A stretch of DNA of 64,000 nucleotides from Pseudomonadota bacterium. Its GTDB lineage: Bacteria; Pseudomonadota; Alphaproteobacteria; Rhizobiales; Xanthobacteraceae. Under the pieces are notes generated by a model, which saw only the letters and a program-made list of their open reading frames with translations, did not search any database and was not told the origin of the DNA. Position numbers and translations under genes: made by a program. Positions within the stretch are counted from its first letter, which is position 1. Every line of letters starts with the position of its first letter. This document shows positions 30,376 to 39,683 of the stretch, in pieces. The DNA lies in NCBI GenBank assembly GCA_018242205.1, contig JAFECJ010000002.1:62001-126000 (forward strand). Reading direction: 5' to 3'.

Positions 30376-31241
30376 GCGTCGCCGTGGCCGCGCCGTCGGA
30401 CGGACCGCTGGCCATGATCTGCGGCGGCGGCAGTCTGCCGATGGCGGTGGCCGACCAGGTCCGCGCGCAAGGCCGCGAGGTGGTGCTGTTCCCGCTGGTC
30501 GGCGCCGCCGACGGTTTGCCGGTCGAGCGTTATCGGCATCACTGGATCTATATCGGTCAGATCAACAAGTTCATGAAGCTGGCCCGCGCCGCGGGCTGCC
30601 GCGATGTCGTCTTCATCGGCGCGGTCATCAGACCGTCGGTATGGCAAACACGGTTCCAGTTGCGGGACTTGTTGTTGTTGCCGCGCGCGCTCAAAGCGTT
30701 TCGCGGTGGTGACGATCACCTGCTGTCCGGCATGGCGCGGCTCCTCGAGGACGAAGGCTTCACCTTGCACGGTGCGCATGAAGTGGCGCCGCAGATCCTC
30801 GCACCGGAAGGCGTGATGGGCGTTATCCAGCCGAGCGACGCCGACCGCGCCGATATCGCCTTCGGCATGGCCTATCTCGACGCCGCGAGTCCGTACGACA
30901 TCGGTCAGGCCGTGGTCGTCGCCAACCGCCACATCCTTGCCGTCGAGGCCGTCGAAGGCACCGACCAGATGTTGACGCGCGTTGCCGAGCTGCGCGCCAA
31001 CGGCCGCATTCGGGCGTCGAAAGGCGGCGTGCTGATCAAGGCGCCCAAGCGCGGCCAGGACCGGCGCTTCGATCTGCCATCGATCGGGCCGCAGACCGTC
31101 GAGGGTGTCGCGCGTGCCGGGCTTGCCGGCATTGCCGTGGTTGCCGGCGCGACCATCGTCGCCGAGGCCGAGCGGCTCGTCACCGCTGCCGACTGCGCCG
31201 GCGTTTTCATTCTCGGTCAGCCGGCGGACGCGGCGTCATGA
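30372..31241 (+). CDS. lpxI: UDP-2,3-diacylglucosamine pyrophosphatase LpxI
   Basis: A 289-residue LpxI (DUF1009) protein, which in alphaproteobacteria replaces LpxH in hydrolysing UDP-2,3-diacylglucosamine to lipid X. Family blocks: MICGGGSLPMAVADQV, GQINKFMKLARAAGCRDVVFIGAV, GDDHLLSGMARLLEDEGF and TDQMLTRVAELR, KGGVLIKAPKRGQDRRFDLP. It overlaps lpxA by 4 nt and lpxB by 4 nt, so the lpxA-lpxI-lpxB trio is translationally coupled and carries out consecutive steps. Confidence 0.95.
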   Translation: MSVAVAAPSDGPLAMICGGGSLPMAVADQVRAQGREVVLFPLVGAADGLPVERYRHHWIYIGQINKFMKLARAAGCRDVVFIGAVIRPSVWQTRFQLRDLLLLPRALKAFRGGDDHLLSGMARLLEDEGFTLHGAHEVAPQILAPEGVMGVIQPSDADRADIAFGMAYLDAASPYDIGQAVVVANRHILAVEAVEGTDQMLTRVAELRANGRIRASKGGVLIKAPKRGQDRRFDLPSIGPQTVEGVARAGLAGIAVVAGATIVAEAERLVTAADCAGVFILGQPADAAS

Positions 31242-32449
31242 GCGACGCCGCGACGCGCAAGCCGCGCATCTATTTGGTCGCGGGCGAAGAGTCCGGCGAC
31301 CGGCTGGGCGCGGCGTTGATCCGGGCGCTACGCCGCGCGCGCCCCGACATCGAATTTCTGGCTGTTGGCGGCAGCCACATGGCGACCGAGGGCGTTGCGA
31401 GCCTGTTTCCGCTCGGCGAACTAGCGATCATCGGCTTTGCCGCGATTGTCAGGAGCTTGCCGAGCATCCTCGGCCGCATCACGCAGACGGCCGAGGCCGT
31501 GGTCGCGGCCAAGCCCGATCTCCTGGTTATCATCGACAGCCCGGAGTTCACGCATCGCGTCGCCCGCAAGGTGCGCGCCCGGGCGCCGGAGATTCCCATC
31601 GTCGACTATGTGTGCCCGTCGGTCTGGGCCTGGCGGCCGGGCCGCGCGAAGGCGATGCGCGCCTATGTCGACCGCGTGCTGGCGCTGCTCCCCTTCGAGC
31701 CGGAGGCGATGGCGCGGTTGGGCGGGCCGCCAACGGATTTCGTCGGCCATCCGTTGGCCGAGCAGGTGACCGAACTGCGGCCCGAGAACGGCCCGGACAG
31801 CCGCCTCACGGGCCCGCCAATGCTGTTGGTGATGCCCGGCAGCCGCTCGGGCGAAATCCGGCGCCTGGCGGCCGTCTTTGGCGCTGCGCTCGGCCGGCTT
31901 GCGGCCATGGTCGGGCCGTTTGACGTTGTCGTACCGACGGTGCCGCGCCTCGAGACGGTCGTTCGCGGGGCCGTAGCGCATTGGCCGGTCCCGGCGCGGG
32001 TTATCACCGATGTGGCCGGGAAATATGCAGCCTTCCGTCGCGCCCGGGCGGCCCTGACGAAATCGGGTACCTCGACGCTCGAACTGGCGCTGGCGGGCGT
32101 GCCGATGGTGGCCGCCTACAAGGTCTCGCGGCTGGAGGAATGGGTGGCTCGGGCCCTGATCAAGGTACCCTCCGTGATCCTCGCCAATCTGGTCCTTGGG
32201 CAGAATATTGTGCCTGAGTATCTCCAGGGTGACTGCAACGCGGAACGGCTCGCGGCGGCTCTGGCGCCGCTCCTGAGCGACACGCCGGAGCGACAGCGCC
32301 AGGTCGAGGCCTTCGCCGCGCTCGACCGCATCATGGCCCTGTGCGAAGGCGCGCCGAGCGACCACGCCGCCGCCGTCGTGTTGGCGTTATTGCCCGAATT
32401 TAACCTTGAAGCCCGTGAAAATGTAGCATCCGGTCCGCGGACGGCGTAG
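31238..32449 (+). CDS. lpxB: Lipid-A-disaccharide synthase
   Basis: A 403-residue GT19 glycosyltransferase joining lipid X and UDP-diacylglucosamine. Blocks: LVAGEESGDRLGAALIRAL, FAAIVRSLPSILGRI, DYVCPSVWAWRPGRAKAM, FVGHPLAEQ, LVMPGSRSGEIRRL and KSGTSTLELALAGVPMVAAYK. It overlaps lpxI by 4 nt and ends the bamA-lpx run. The gene after it (FabH-like) is not part of the usual lipid A set. Confidence 0.96.
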   Translation: MSDAATRKPRIYLVAGEESGDRLGAALIRALRRARPDIEFLAVGGSHMATEGVASLFPLGELAIIGFAAIVRSLPSILGRITQTAEAVVAAKPDLLVIIDSPEFTHRVARKVRARAPEIPIVDYVCPSVWAWRPGRAKAMRAYVDRVLALLPFEPEAMARLGGPPTDFVGHPLAEQVTELRPENGPDSRLTGPPMLLVMPGSRSGEIRRLAAVFGAALGRLAAMVGPFDVVVPTVPRLETVVRGAVAHWPVPARVITDVAGKYAAFRRARAALTKSGTSTLELALAGVPMVAAYKVSRLEEWVARALIKVPSVILANLVLGQNIVPEYLQGDCNAERLAAALAPLLSDTPERQRQVEAFAALDRIMALCEGAPSDHAAAVVLALLPEFNLEARENVASGPRTA

Positions 32450-32507
32450 TTTGAACTTTCCGTTCCACGCGTTATGTCCTTGGCACACGAAACTGGAACC
32501 GAGTCCT

Positions 32508-33545
32508 TTGCCTGTCCCGTCCCGCGCGTCCATCACCGCCGTTCACGGCTATGTCCCCCCGGACGTGCTCACCAACGCCGACCTTGCGCACATGGTCGAC
32601 ACCACCGATGCGTGGATCACCGAGCGTACCGGCATCAAGGAACGGCACATCCTCAAGGGTGACGGGCTGGGCACCTCGCATATGGGCGCCGAAGCGGTTC
32701 GGGGCCTGCTGCAAAAGACCGGCACCCAACCCAGCGAGATCGACCTCCTGATCTGCGCGACGACGACGCCGGACATGCAGTTCCCGTCGACCGCAAACCT
32801 GATCTGCGACATGGTCGGTATCAACAATATCGGCTCGTTCGACGTGCAGGCGGCGTGCTCGGGCTTTCTCTATTCGCTGACCATCGCCTCGCAATTCATC
32901 GCCACCGGCACCGCGCGCAAAGTGATTGTGGTCGGCGCCGATAAGATGTCGTCGATTATCGATTATCAGGATCGTGCCACCTGCGTGATTTTCGGCGACG
33001 GCGCCGGCGCCGTGCTGCTCGAGCCGAACAACCAAGGCTACGGCATCATGGATGCGCTGATCCGCTCCGACGGGTCGGGCAACATCCATCTGCACCAGAA
33101 GGCGGGCGGCAGCCGCATGCCGGCGAGCCTCGAGACCGTCTCCAAGCGCCAGCACTACGTCTATCAGGAGGGCGCGGCGGTTTATAAATACGCCATCGCC
33201 AAGATGGCCGAGGTGTCCGGCGAGATCATGACGCGCAACAATCTGCGCGGCGATCAGATCGACTGGCTGGTGCCCCACCAGGCCAACAAGCGCATCATCG
33301 AGTCGACGGCCGAACGCATGGGCTTGTCGATGGACAAGGTGATGGTGACGATCCACAAATACGGCAACACCACCAACGCCACGATCCCGCTGTGCCTGTG
33401 CGACTACGAATCGCAGCTCAAGCCGGGCAACAAGATGGTGCTGGCGGCGTTCGGCGGCGGCTTCACCTGGGCCGGGGTCTATGTGCAATGGGCCTATGAC
33501 GGCGCCAAAGCGCCGAAGCTCAACGGCAAGGCCGGCCACGCCTGA
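32508..33545 (+). CDS. 3-oxoacyl-ACP synthase III (FabH-like), accessory copy
   Basis: A thiolase-fold synthase of about 345 residues. The catalytic triad is visible: Cys117 in VQAACSGFLYS, His257 in VPHQANKRIIEST and Asn in YGNTTNATIPL. Start is uncertain: no ATG precedes the conserved core (SITAVHGYVPPDVLTNADLA), so TTG 32508 is chosen; TTG 32451 would add 19 residues. The housekeeping fabH of these bacteria normally sits with plsX, so this copy, placed 58 nt after lpxB, is probably a second, specialised synthase. Substrate unknown. Confidence 0.85.
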   Translation: MPVPSRASITAVHGYVPPDVLTNADLAHMVDTTDAWITERTGIKERHILKGDGLGTSHMGAEAVRGLLQKTGTQPSEIDLLICATTTPDMQFPSTANLICDMVGINNIGSFDVQAACSGFLYSLTIASQFIATGTARKVIVVGADKMSSIIDYQDRATCVIFGDGAGAVLLEPNNQGYGIMDALIRSDGSGNIHLHQKAGGSRMPASLETVSKRQHYVYQEGAAVYKYAIAKMAEVSGEIMTRNNLRGDQIDWLVPHQANKRIIESTAERMGLSMDKVMVTIHKYGNTTNATIPLCLCDYESQLKPGNKMVLAAFGGGFTWAGVYVQWAYDGAKAPKLNGKAGHA

Positions 33546-33612
33546 TCATCTGTGATCGTGTAATGAGCGGTTCGCCAGCGGCGCCTTAAAAAGCCGCGCG
33601 GGGAGGACAGTC

Positions 33613-34647
33613 ATGGCTAAAGTTCTCGCGAAACATCGCGTCGGCATTATCGGCTTGGGCATGGCGCTCAAGCCGCATTTGCAGAGCCTCGAAGAGCTAT
33701 CCGACCGCGTCGATGTCGCGGCCTGCTTCACGCCATCGGCCGAGCGCCGCAAGGCCTTCGCGGCCGCCAGCCGGCATCCTGTCGTCGACGGCCTCGACGG
33801 CATCCTCGGCGACATGTCGATCGACGTCGTCTTCATCCTGACGCCGCCGATGTCGCATCTCGATCTGGTCGAGCAATGCGCCGCTGCCGGCAAGCATGTG
33901 CTGCTGGAAAAGCCGATCGACTTCACCAGCGACCGCGGCGGCAAACAGGTCGCGGCGATGGACAAAGCGGATAAGAAATTCGCCATCATGCTGCAGCATC
34001 GCTTCCGCGATGCCTCGCGCAAGCTGCGCGCCGCCATGAAAAGCGGCGAACTCGGCGAATTGATCTCAGCCTCGGCCTCGATCCGCTGGTGGCGCACGCC
34101 GGAATATTTCGCTCAGCCTGGCCGCGGCATGAAGGCGCGCGACGGCGGCGGCGTCCTGATCACGCAGGCGATCCATACGCTCGATCTGTTCCAGAGCCTG
34201 ACCGGGGCGATTGCGCGCGTCACCGCCTTCGCCAAGACCTCGCCGTTGCGCGCCATCGACACCGAGGACATCGCGGCCGCAGCGGTCGAATTCGGCAACG
34301 GGGCCATCGGCACCATCGATGCGACCACCGTGTCCTACCCGGGCTTCCCGGAGAAACTGGAACTCGCCTGCGCGAAGGCGACTGCGGTGCTGAACGCCGA
34401 AACGCTGGACATTTATTACAAGGATGGCCGCCATGTGCGGCACGAGGGCGCGGCGTCGAAGAGCGGCGGCGCCGATCCGATGGCCTTCCCAAACGACGCG
34501 CACAAGGCGCTGATCGTCGACTTCCTCGACGCCATCGACGACAACCGCGAGCCGGAAGTCAGCGGTGCGGAGTCGCTCAAGGTGATGCAGCTGATCGAGG
34601 CGATGCTGGCCTCGGCGGGTGAGGGCAAGCCGGTGCGGATCGGCTGA
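33613..34647 (+). CDS. Gfo/Idh/MocA family NAD(P)-dependent oxidoreductase
   Basis: A 344-residue dehydrogenase. The Rossmann domain (residues 1-125) has VGIIGLGMALKPHL and the family E-K-P motif in LLEKPIDF; the C-terminal alpha/beta domain contains GGGVLITQAIHTLDLFQSLTG with the usual catalytic-site histidine region. A strong ribosome site (GGGGAGGA) precedes the ATG by 8 nt. It follows the FabH-like gene by 67 nt on the same strand and ends 8 nt from a convergent operon. Substrate (sugar, inositol or similar) cannot be read from sequence or neighbours. Confidence 0.88.
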   Translation: MAKVLAKHRVGIIGLGMALKPHLQSLEELSDRVDVAACFTPSAERRKAFAAASRHPVVDGLDGILGDMSIDVVFILTPPMSHLDLVEQCAAAGKHVLLEKPIDFTSDRGGKQVAAMDKADKKFAIMLQHRFRDASRKLRAAMKSGELGELISASASIRWWRTPEYFAQPGRGMKARDGGGVLITQAIHTLDLFQSLTGAIARVTAFAKTSPLRAIDTEDIAAAAVEFGNGAIGTIDATTVSYPGFPEKLELACAKATAVLNAETLDIYYKDGRHVRHEGAASKSGGADPMAFPNDAHKALIVDFLDAIDDNREPEVSGAESLKVMQLIEAMLASAGEGKPVRIG

Positions 34648-34655
34648 GCGGTCGC

Positions 34656-34856
34656 TTACCCCGTGCGACCGCCGAATGTCAGGCAGAAGATCGCAATAGC
34701 CGGCGCGAGGCCGAGGCCGATCCAACCAGCGACGTCCCACCAGCCGTCGCCGACCAGTGCCAGGATCAGTCCGGCGCCGCTGACGAGGCCAATGGTGGCC
34801 GGCATGGCGAAGATCTGGCGGATCGAAAGCGGTCTGCGCTGGGCTGCCATCGTCAT
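34656..34856 (-). CDS. 66-residue two-helix membrane protein coupled to a PepSY protein
   Basis: A small inner-membrane protein of unknown function. It has a basic N-terminus (MTMAAQRRPLSIRQ), then helix 1 (about 15-33, AMPATIGLVSGAGLILALV), a DGWWD turn, and helix 2 (about 40-60). ATG 34856 overlaps the stop of the PepSY gene by 4 nt (ATGA), which fixes the start and implies translational coupling. Small proteins of this kind recur after PepSY reductase-like genes in siderophore loci; a partner role is an inference. Confidence 0.75.
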   Translation of the reverse strand: MTMAAQRRPLSIRQIFAMPATIGLVSGAGLILALVGDGWWDVAGWIGLGLAPAIAIFCLTFGGRTG

Positions 34857-35995
34857 TCCGCCGGCACCGAGACGGCGCGCGGGATACGCCGCCGGCCGAA
34901 ACGGCGCGCGACCCAAAGATAGACGCCGCTGCCCAGCACGACGATCGTCAGGATATCGAGAAGCGCCCAGACGATCTTGAGCGGCATGCCGCCATAATCG
35001 CCGAAATGCAGCGGCTGCGACAGCAGCAACGCTTTCACATACCACGGCATGACCCGGGTATCGGAAAAGCGGCCGTCGCTCGCATCGATCAGCACCGGCT
35101 GCATCAGCCGCGACGTCAACGGCGACTTGCCGCGCATAAAAACGGCATAGTGCCGGCTGCTGGTAAAAGCCGTGCCGGGATAGGCGATGAAATAGGGCGT
35201 CATGGCCGGCAATTTGGCTTGCGCCGTCTCGACCGCCTTTTCGACGCTGGTGAAGTGGCGCGGCAGCGGCGCGCCCTTGTAGGGGCCGACCATCGCGGTC
35301 AACTGATCGGCCTGCCAGTACTTCAGGACGAGGTCGGCCCAGGTATTGATGACGCCGGTAAAGCCGACCACGACGGCCCAGACGATGGTGACTGCGCCGA
35401 CCAAGTTATGGATATCGAGCCATTTGAGAATGCGGGATTTCGTCGTCCGCACGGTGCCGAAATCGAGTTTGCGCATGGCCGGTGTGTAGACAACGATACC
35501 GGAGATAATGGCGACGACGAACAGCAGGCCCATGAAGCCGAGAAATAGCTTCCCTGGCAGGCCGGCAAACATATCGGTGTGCAGCTTCAGCAAATAGTAG
35601 GTCAGGTGCCCGTCCGATGGCGGTGCATCGAGATAGCCGGCGGTGTGCGCATCGACGCGCAGGAAACGGTTGGTGTTCGATGGCGCATCCTGCGCCCTGG
35701 CGACGCTGAGGAAGATGACGTTCGGGTCGTCCCGGTCCCAGATCAGGAATTGCAGGAACTCGCCCGGTGCCTTCGCCATGCCGTTGGCGATTACCTTGTC
35801 GAGATCGGCCGGCGGCGTGCCGGGCTCAACCTGGGCCGCCGCCACGGTTTCGTGCAACAGGCCGTCGATTTCCTCATGGAAGATCAGCGGCAGCCCCGTT
35901 AAGCAAAGCAGCAGCAGAAACAGCGTCGAGACAATGCTGGTCCAGGTGTGAACGAACGACCAGGCGCGGATGGTTCTGGCCCGCACGGCTGTCAC
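34853..35995 (-). CDS. PepSY-associated transmembrane protein, probable ferric-siderophore reductase
   Basis: A 380-residue PepSY_TM protein starting at GTG 35995, which overlaps the receptor stop (GTGA). It has an N-terminal helix (IVSTLFLLLLCLTGLPLIFHEEID), a periplasmic PepSY-type domain (about 45-140), two central helices (LFLGFMGLLFVVAIISGIVVYTP; AVTIVWAVVVGFTGVI), a second periplasmic domain, and a last helix (IVWALLDILTIVVLGSGVYLWVARRFG). Conserved His residues (HEE, HTDM, DIHNLVG) are consistent with haem or iron handling. Homologues (FoxB/PiuB/FpvG type) help release iron from siderophores in the periplasm. Confidence 0.88.
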   Translation of the reverse strand: MTAVRARTIRAWSFVHTWTSIVSTLFLLLLCLTGLPLIFHEEIDGLLHETVAAAQVEPGTPPADLDKVIANGMAKAPGEFLQFLIWDRDDPNVIFLSVARAQDAPSNTNRFLRVDAHTAGYLDAPPSDGHLTYYLLKLHTDMFAGLPGKLFLGFMGLLFVVAIISGIVVYTPAMRKLDFGTVRTTKSRILKWLDIHNLVGAVTIVWAVVVGFTGVINTWADLVLKYWQADQLTAMVGPYKGAPLPRHFTSVEKAVETAQAKLPAMTPYFIAYPGTAFTSSRHYAVFMRGKSPLTSRLMQPVLIDASDGRFSDTRVMPWYVKALLLSQPLHFGDYGGMPLKIVWALLDILTIVVLGSGVYLWVARRFGRRRIPRAVSVPAE

Positions 35996-38181
35996 CAGCG
36001 ATAGGCGAGGCTGGCGGTCGTGCGCATGCGGTCGCCGTAGTAGCAGGCTGTCGGCGACGAACAGGACGCGACATAGATCTTGTCGAACAGGTTGGTGACG
36101 TTGATCGCCGCGCGCCAGCCCCTGATTTCATAATGAACCGTGGCATCGACGAGCGTGTAGTCGGGCACCGGCATCGCATTGGCCGTGTCGGCCCAGCTTG
36201 CGCCGACATAACGCACGCCACCGCCGAAACCGAAGCCGGCGAGCGTGCCCGACTGCAGGGTGTAATCGGCCCAAACTGAGCCGAACTGTTCGGGAACGCC
36301 GGTCGGCATCTTGCCGATATTGGCCGGGTTGAGATCTTCCGTCGTCGCCATGTCGTAAATCGTATAGGCGGCCTTGAGCTTCAGCCCCGGCAACGGCGTG
36401 CTCACCGCTTCGAATTCCCAGCCGCGCGATTTGACGGCGCCGGTCTGGGTGGAGAGCTGCGGGTTGCTCGGGTCAGTGGTGAGGACGTTGCGGCGGGCGA
36501 GATCGAAATAGGCGGCGCTGAAGTGGCCGTTGAACCAGGTCGGCTCGACCTTGACGCCGGCCTCGAATTGCCGGCCGGTCTCGGGCTCGAGAAGTTCCTT
36601 GGTGACTGAATTGGTGCCGATCACCGGATTGTAACTCGTGGAATAGACCAGGTAGGGCGCTACACCCCCCGGCAGCAAATAGCTGATGGCGGCGCGGCCG
36701 CTGAACCGGCCATCTGTCCGGTTCTGGTCAGCGCCGATGTGATTGTCGTTCTCGGTGCGCACGGAATCGTAGCGCCCGCCGAGAGTGACCATCACTCGAC
36801 CGAGCTTGATCTGGTCCTGGCCGTAGACGCCGCCGGTCCGCTGGGTGAGGTGATAGTCCTGGAACGGCGCGCCGCTGGCGAGCGGAGTCGAGGTATAGAC
36901 CGGATTGATGAGGTTGATCGGCGTCGCACCGGCGAATACGCCGTAGTCGTCGATGGTGTAGTACTTCAGGTCGGCGCCGGCCAACGCGGTATGCGACAGG
37001 GGCCCGGTGTTGAATTTGTATTCGAGCTGGTTGTCGAGATTGACCAGATTTGCGTTGGGACTGTCCCAGTAGTTGGCACGCGCCAGATTGGCCGCCGCGG
37101 CGGTCGTCGCGTAGCCGGCACCATAGACCTGAGACCCGAAGACTTTGACATGCGCGTAACGCGCATTTTGCCGGAACGTGACGCTGTCCGACAGCGCCGT
37201 CTCGAACTGATAGCCGACCATCTGCTGGTCGCGCCGGTACTTGTCGTTGCTCGGTTCGCCGGTAAAGGTTGATGTCGCTATGCGCCCATAAGGCGCCGCG
37301 GTGACCGTGCCTTCATAGGGCAGAAAGTTAAGTCCGTTGGCGTTGGTCCGCATGACCGACGCGAGCAAGGTCACCGTGGTGTCGAGGTTCGGCTTCCAGG
37401 TCAACGCCGGATTGATGAAGTAGACCTCGTTCTTCGTGTAATCGACTTGGGTATCGCCGGCCTGGGCCCAGCCGGTCAGCCGGTAATAAAACTTGCCGTG
37501 ATCGGCCGCGATCGCCAGCGGCCCGCCAATGTCGAAACCAACGTAACGATTGCCGTAGTTGTTGACGCCGACTTCGATCTCGTGCTGCGGCGTCATCGGC
37601 GGCTTCTTGCTGGTGGCGTTGATGACGCCGCCCGGGCTGCCACCGCTGTAGAGCGAGGCCGACGGTCCGAGCAGCACGTCGATGCGGTCGAGCGCGTAGG
37701 GGTGCAGCTTCCAGCTCGCGTACGAGGTGTAGAAGAGCTGCATGCCGTCGAGGAAGATCGCCTCGTTTTGCGAGGTGAAACCGCGCAACAGAAACCAATC
37801 GTTGCGATAGTCGGACCCAAACGTTTCGCCCTTGACGCCGGCCGAGTAGCGCACAGTCTCGGCAAAGGTCGCCGGGTTCTGGTCGCGCATCTGGTCGCCG
37901 GTGACCGTGCTGACCGATTGGGGTGTTTCGATCCATGGCGTGTTCGTTTTGGTTGCGGCGGTCGAACGTTTGGCGACATAGCCGTCGGTGTCGGCCGATT
38001 GATCCGCTTGTTTGCTGGCATCGACCTGGATCGTATTCAGATTGACGGTCGTGCCCGATTGCGCGTGCGCCGCGGGGGCCAGGAGTGCCAGCAAAGCTGC
38101 CGCACACACCGTTCGCATCACGATTGTCTTGTTGGCCTGTACCGAAATCTCCGAACTAAACGCCCGCCACCGCATCTGCAT
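35992..38181 (-). CDS. TonB-dependent siderophore receptor
   Basis: An outer-membrane receptor of 708-729 residues depending on start. Plug domain: TPQSVSTVTGDQMRD, GVKGETFGSDYRNDWFLLRGF, IDVLLGPSASLYSGGSPGGVIN, all typical of the TIGR01783 siderophore class. The barrel ends MRTTASLAYRW with a terminal aromatic. Start: ATG 38181 (MQMRWRAF) is taken; ATG 38118 (MRTVCAAALLALLAPAAHAQ) gives a cleaner signal peptide and is equally plausible. The stop overlaps the PepSY gene start. Transported siderophore unknown; the neighbouring PepSY gene supports iron. Confidence 0.9.
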   Translation of the reverse strand: MQMRWRAFSSEISVQANKTIVMRTVCAAALLALLAPAAHAQSGTTVNLNTIQVDASKQADQSADTDGYVAKRSTAATKTNTPWIETPQSVSTVTGDQMRDQNPATFAETVRYSAGVKGETFGSDYRNDWFLLRGFTSQNEAIFLDGMQLFYTSYASWKLHPYALDRIDVLLGPSASLYSGGSPGGVINATSKKPPMTPQHEIEVGVNNYGNRYVGFDIGGPLAIAADHGKFYYRLTGWAQAGDTQVDYTKNEVYFINPALTWKPNLDTTVTLLASVMRTNANGLNFLPYEGTVTAAPYGRIATSTFTGEPSNDKYRRDQQMVGYQFETALSDSVTFRQNARYAHVKVFGSQVYGAGYATTAAAANLARANYWDSPNANLVNLDNQLEYKFNTGPLSHTALAGADLKYYTIDDYGVFAGATPINLINPVYTSTPLASGAPFQDYHLTQRTGGVYGQDQIKLGRVMVTLGGRYDSVRTENDNHIGADQNRTDGRFSGRAAISYLLPGGVAPYLVYSTSYNPVIGTNSVTKELLEPETGRQFEAGVKVEPTWFNGHFSAAYFDLARRNVLTTDPSNPQLSTQTGAVKSRGWEFEAVSTPLPGLKLKAAYTIYDMATTEDLNPANIGKMPTGVPEQFGSVWADYTLQSGTLAGFGFGGGVRYVGASWADTANAMPVPDYTLVDATVHYEIRGWRAAINVTNLFDKIYVASCSSPTACYYGDRMRTTASLAYRW

Positions 38182-38612
38182 TGTCGCCCCAAGTAAAAAT
38201 GAATGCGGCGACTGGTACTCCGGTCCAGCCGCGACGGCAAGACAATATGCCAATAATATCAATATGTTAGAACTAGAATAGTTTCAGATTAGGATTGGAA
38301 CGACTAAAGTTATGGGGCGCCAACAAGCGCGGCGCGGTGCATTGGGGCGATCGACATTACGCCGCTCGTTGATGCTGAAATCGCGTAGAGCGGTGACGCT
38401 GCATAGAGCCGTCATAAGCGGCGTCGCGTTTCGCGCGCGGACATGCCGTTGAGCTAGGTCAACATCGCCATTCTGTGTTGGCGGTAACCAGAGCTGGCCG
38501 GCGGGTCAGCGGAGCGTGGAACCGGAGCTCGGTTTTGCCTCTAGGGGCTCGGATTTCTTGCCGCAGGCGAAATGCTTTCGACGAGAAAAACAGTAAGGCG
38601 AGGCGTCGAAAC
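38182..38612. other. Divergent control region between siderophore receptor and HlyD operons
   Basis: About 430 bases without a gene. The receptor-proximal part (about 38230-38300) is AT-rich in an otherwise GC-rich genome and should hold the receptor promoter and iron control; it includes TTAGAACTAGAATA at 38267-38280, loosely like iron-responsive motifs of alphaproteobacteria. The right part carries an FNR/FixK-like box at 38449-38462. Confidence 0.5.
38449..38462 (+). promoter_or_regulatory. FNR/FixK-like box upstream of the HlyD-RbbA-YhhJ operon
   Basis: TTGAGCTAGGTCAA matches the palindromic consensus TTGA-N6-TCAA of Crp/Fnr-type anaerobic regulators (FNR, FixK, AadR). It lies about 150 nt before the GTG start of the secretion-protein gene, a workable distance for an activator site near -40 if the leader is about 110 nt. 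Confidence 0.65.
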
Positions 38613-39683
38613 GTGGACAAGTCTAGAATCTGGTTCGTTCGGGCGGTGGCCGCCGTCGTGATTATCGGCGCCGCTTACGGCGCCTGGCACTGGCTCAACG
38701 TCTCGCCGTTGCCGCCGGGCATCGCCAGCGCCAATGGCCGTATCGAAGCGACCGAAATCGACATCGCGGCGAAGACGCCCGGGCGCCTCAAGGAGATCAT
38801 GGTCGACGAGGGCGACTTCGTCACCGCCGGCCAGGTTCTGGCCAGGATGGACACCGAAGTGCTCGACGCTCAGCTGCGCGAGGCGCAAGCCCAGGTGCGC
38901 CGTGCCACCGTCGCCATCGAGACGGCGCGCAGCCAGGTGGTGCAGCGTCAGGCCGAGAAGGAAGCCGCAACCGCCGTGGTCGCGCAGCGCAAGGCCGAAC
39001 TCGACGCGGCGCAGAAGCGCTTCGAACGATCCGATCAACTCGCCAAGTCCGGTAGCGGCTCGATCGAAAATCTCGACAATGACCGCGCCCGCTTCGAAGG
39101 CGCCAAGGCCGCTGTGAGCGCGGCCCAGGCCCAGGTGGCGGCCGCCACGTCGGCGATCAGCGCGGCGCAGGCGCAGGTGATCGACGCCGAGGCTGCGGTC
39201 GATGCTACCAAGGCGACCGTCGATCGCATCAGGGCCGACATCAAGGACAGCACGTTGGTAGCGCCGCGTGATGGCCGGGTCCAATATCGCGTGGCTCAGC
39301 CGGGCGAGGTGCTGGGTGCAGGCGGCAAAGTGCTCAACATGGTCGATCTGAGCGACGTCTATATGACGTTCTTTCTGCCGACCGACGCCGCCGGTCGCGT
39401 CGCCATTGGCGCCGAAGTGCATCTCGTGCTCGATGCCATCCCGCAGTACGTCGTGCCGGCGCGTGCCACTTTCGTCGCCGACGTCGCCCAATTCACGCCG
39501 AAGACCGTGGAGACGGCGGAAGAGCGGCAGAAGCTGATGTTCCGCATCAAGGCCAAGATTTCGTCCGATCTGCTGCGTAAATATATCCATCAGGTGAAGA
39601 CCGGCCTGCCGGGCATGGCCTATGTGCGGCTCAACCCGAACACGGAATGGCCGTCGAACCTGGCGGTCAAGCTGCCGCAATGA
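38613..39683 (+). CDS. HlyD-family periplasmic adaptor (YhiI-like)
   Basis: A 356-residue membrane-fusion protein. Start GTG 38613 gives one N-terminal anchor helix ([20 protein letters not shown]); longer frames upstream are not conserved in character. A biotinyl-lipoyl half ([21 protein letters not shown]), a long coiled coil rich in Ala/Gln (about 85-225), and the second lipoyl half ([21 protein letters not shown]) follow, then a beta-barrel domain. It overlaps the next gene by 4 nt (ATGA). With the fused ABC protein and the YhhJ permease it forms the YhiI-RbbA-YhhJ type exporter. Substrate unknown. Confidence 0.9.
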   Translation: MDKSRIWFVRAVAAVVIIGAAYGAWHWLNVSPLPPGIASANGRIEATEIDIAAKTPGRLKEIMVDEGDFVTAGQVLARMDTEVLDAQLREAQAQVRRATVAIETARSQVVQRQAEKEAATAVVAQRKAELDAAQKRFERSDQLAKSGSGSIENLDNDRARFEGAKAAVSAAQAQVAAATSAISAAQAQVIDAEAAVDATKATVDRIRADIKDSTLVAPRDGRVQYRVAQPGEVLGAGGKVLNMVDLSDVYMTFFLPTDAAGRVAIGAEVHLVLDAIPQYVVPARATFVADVAQFTPKTVETAEERQKLMFRIKAKISSDLLRKYIHQVKTGLPGMAYVRLNPNTEWPSNLAVKLPQ

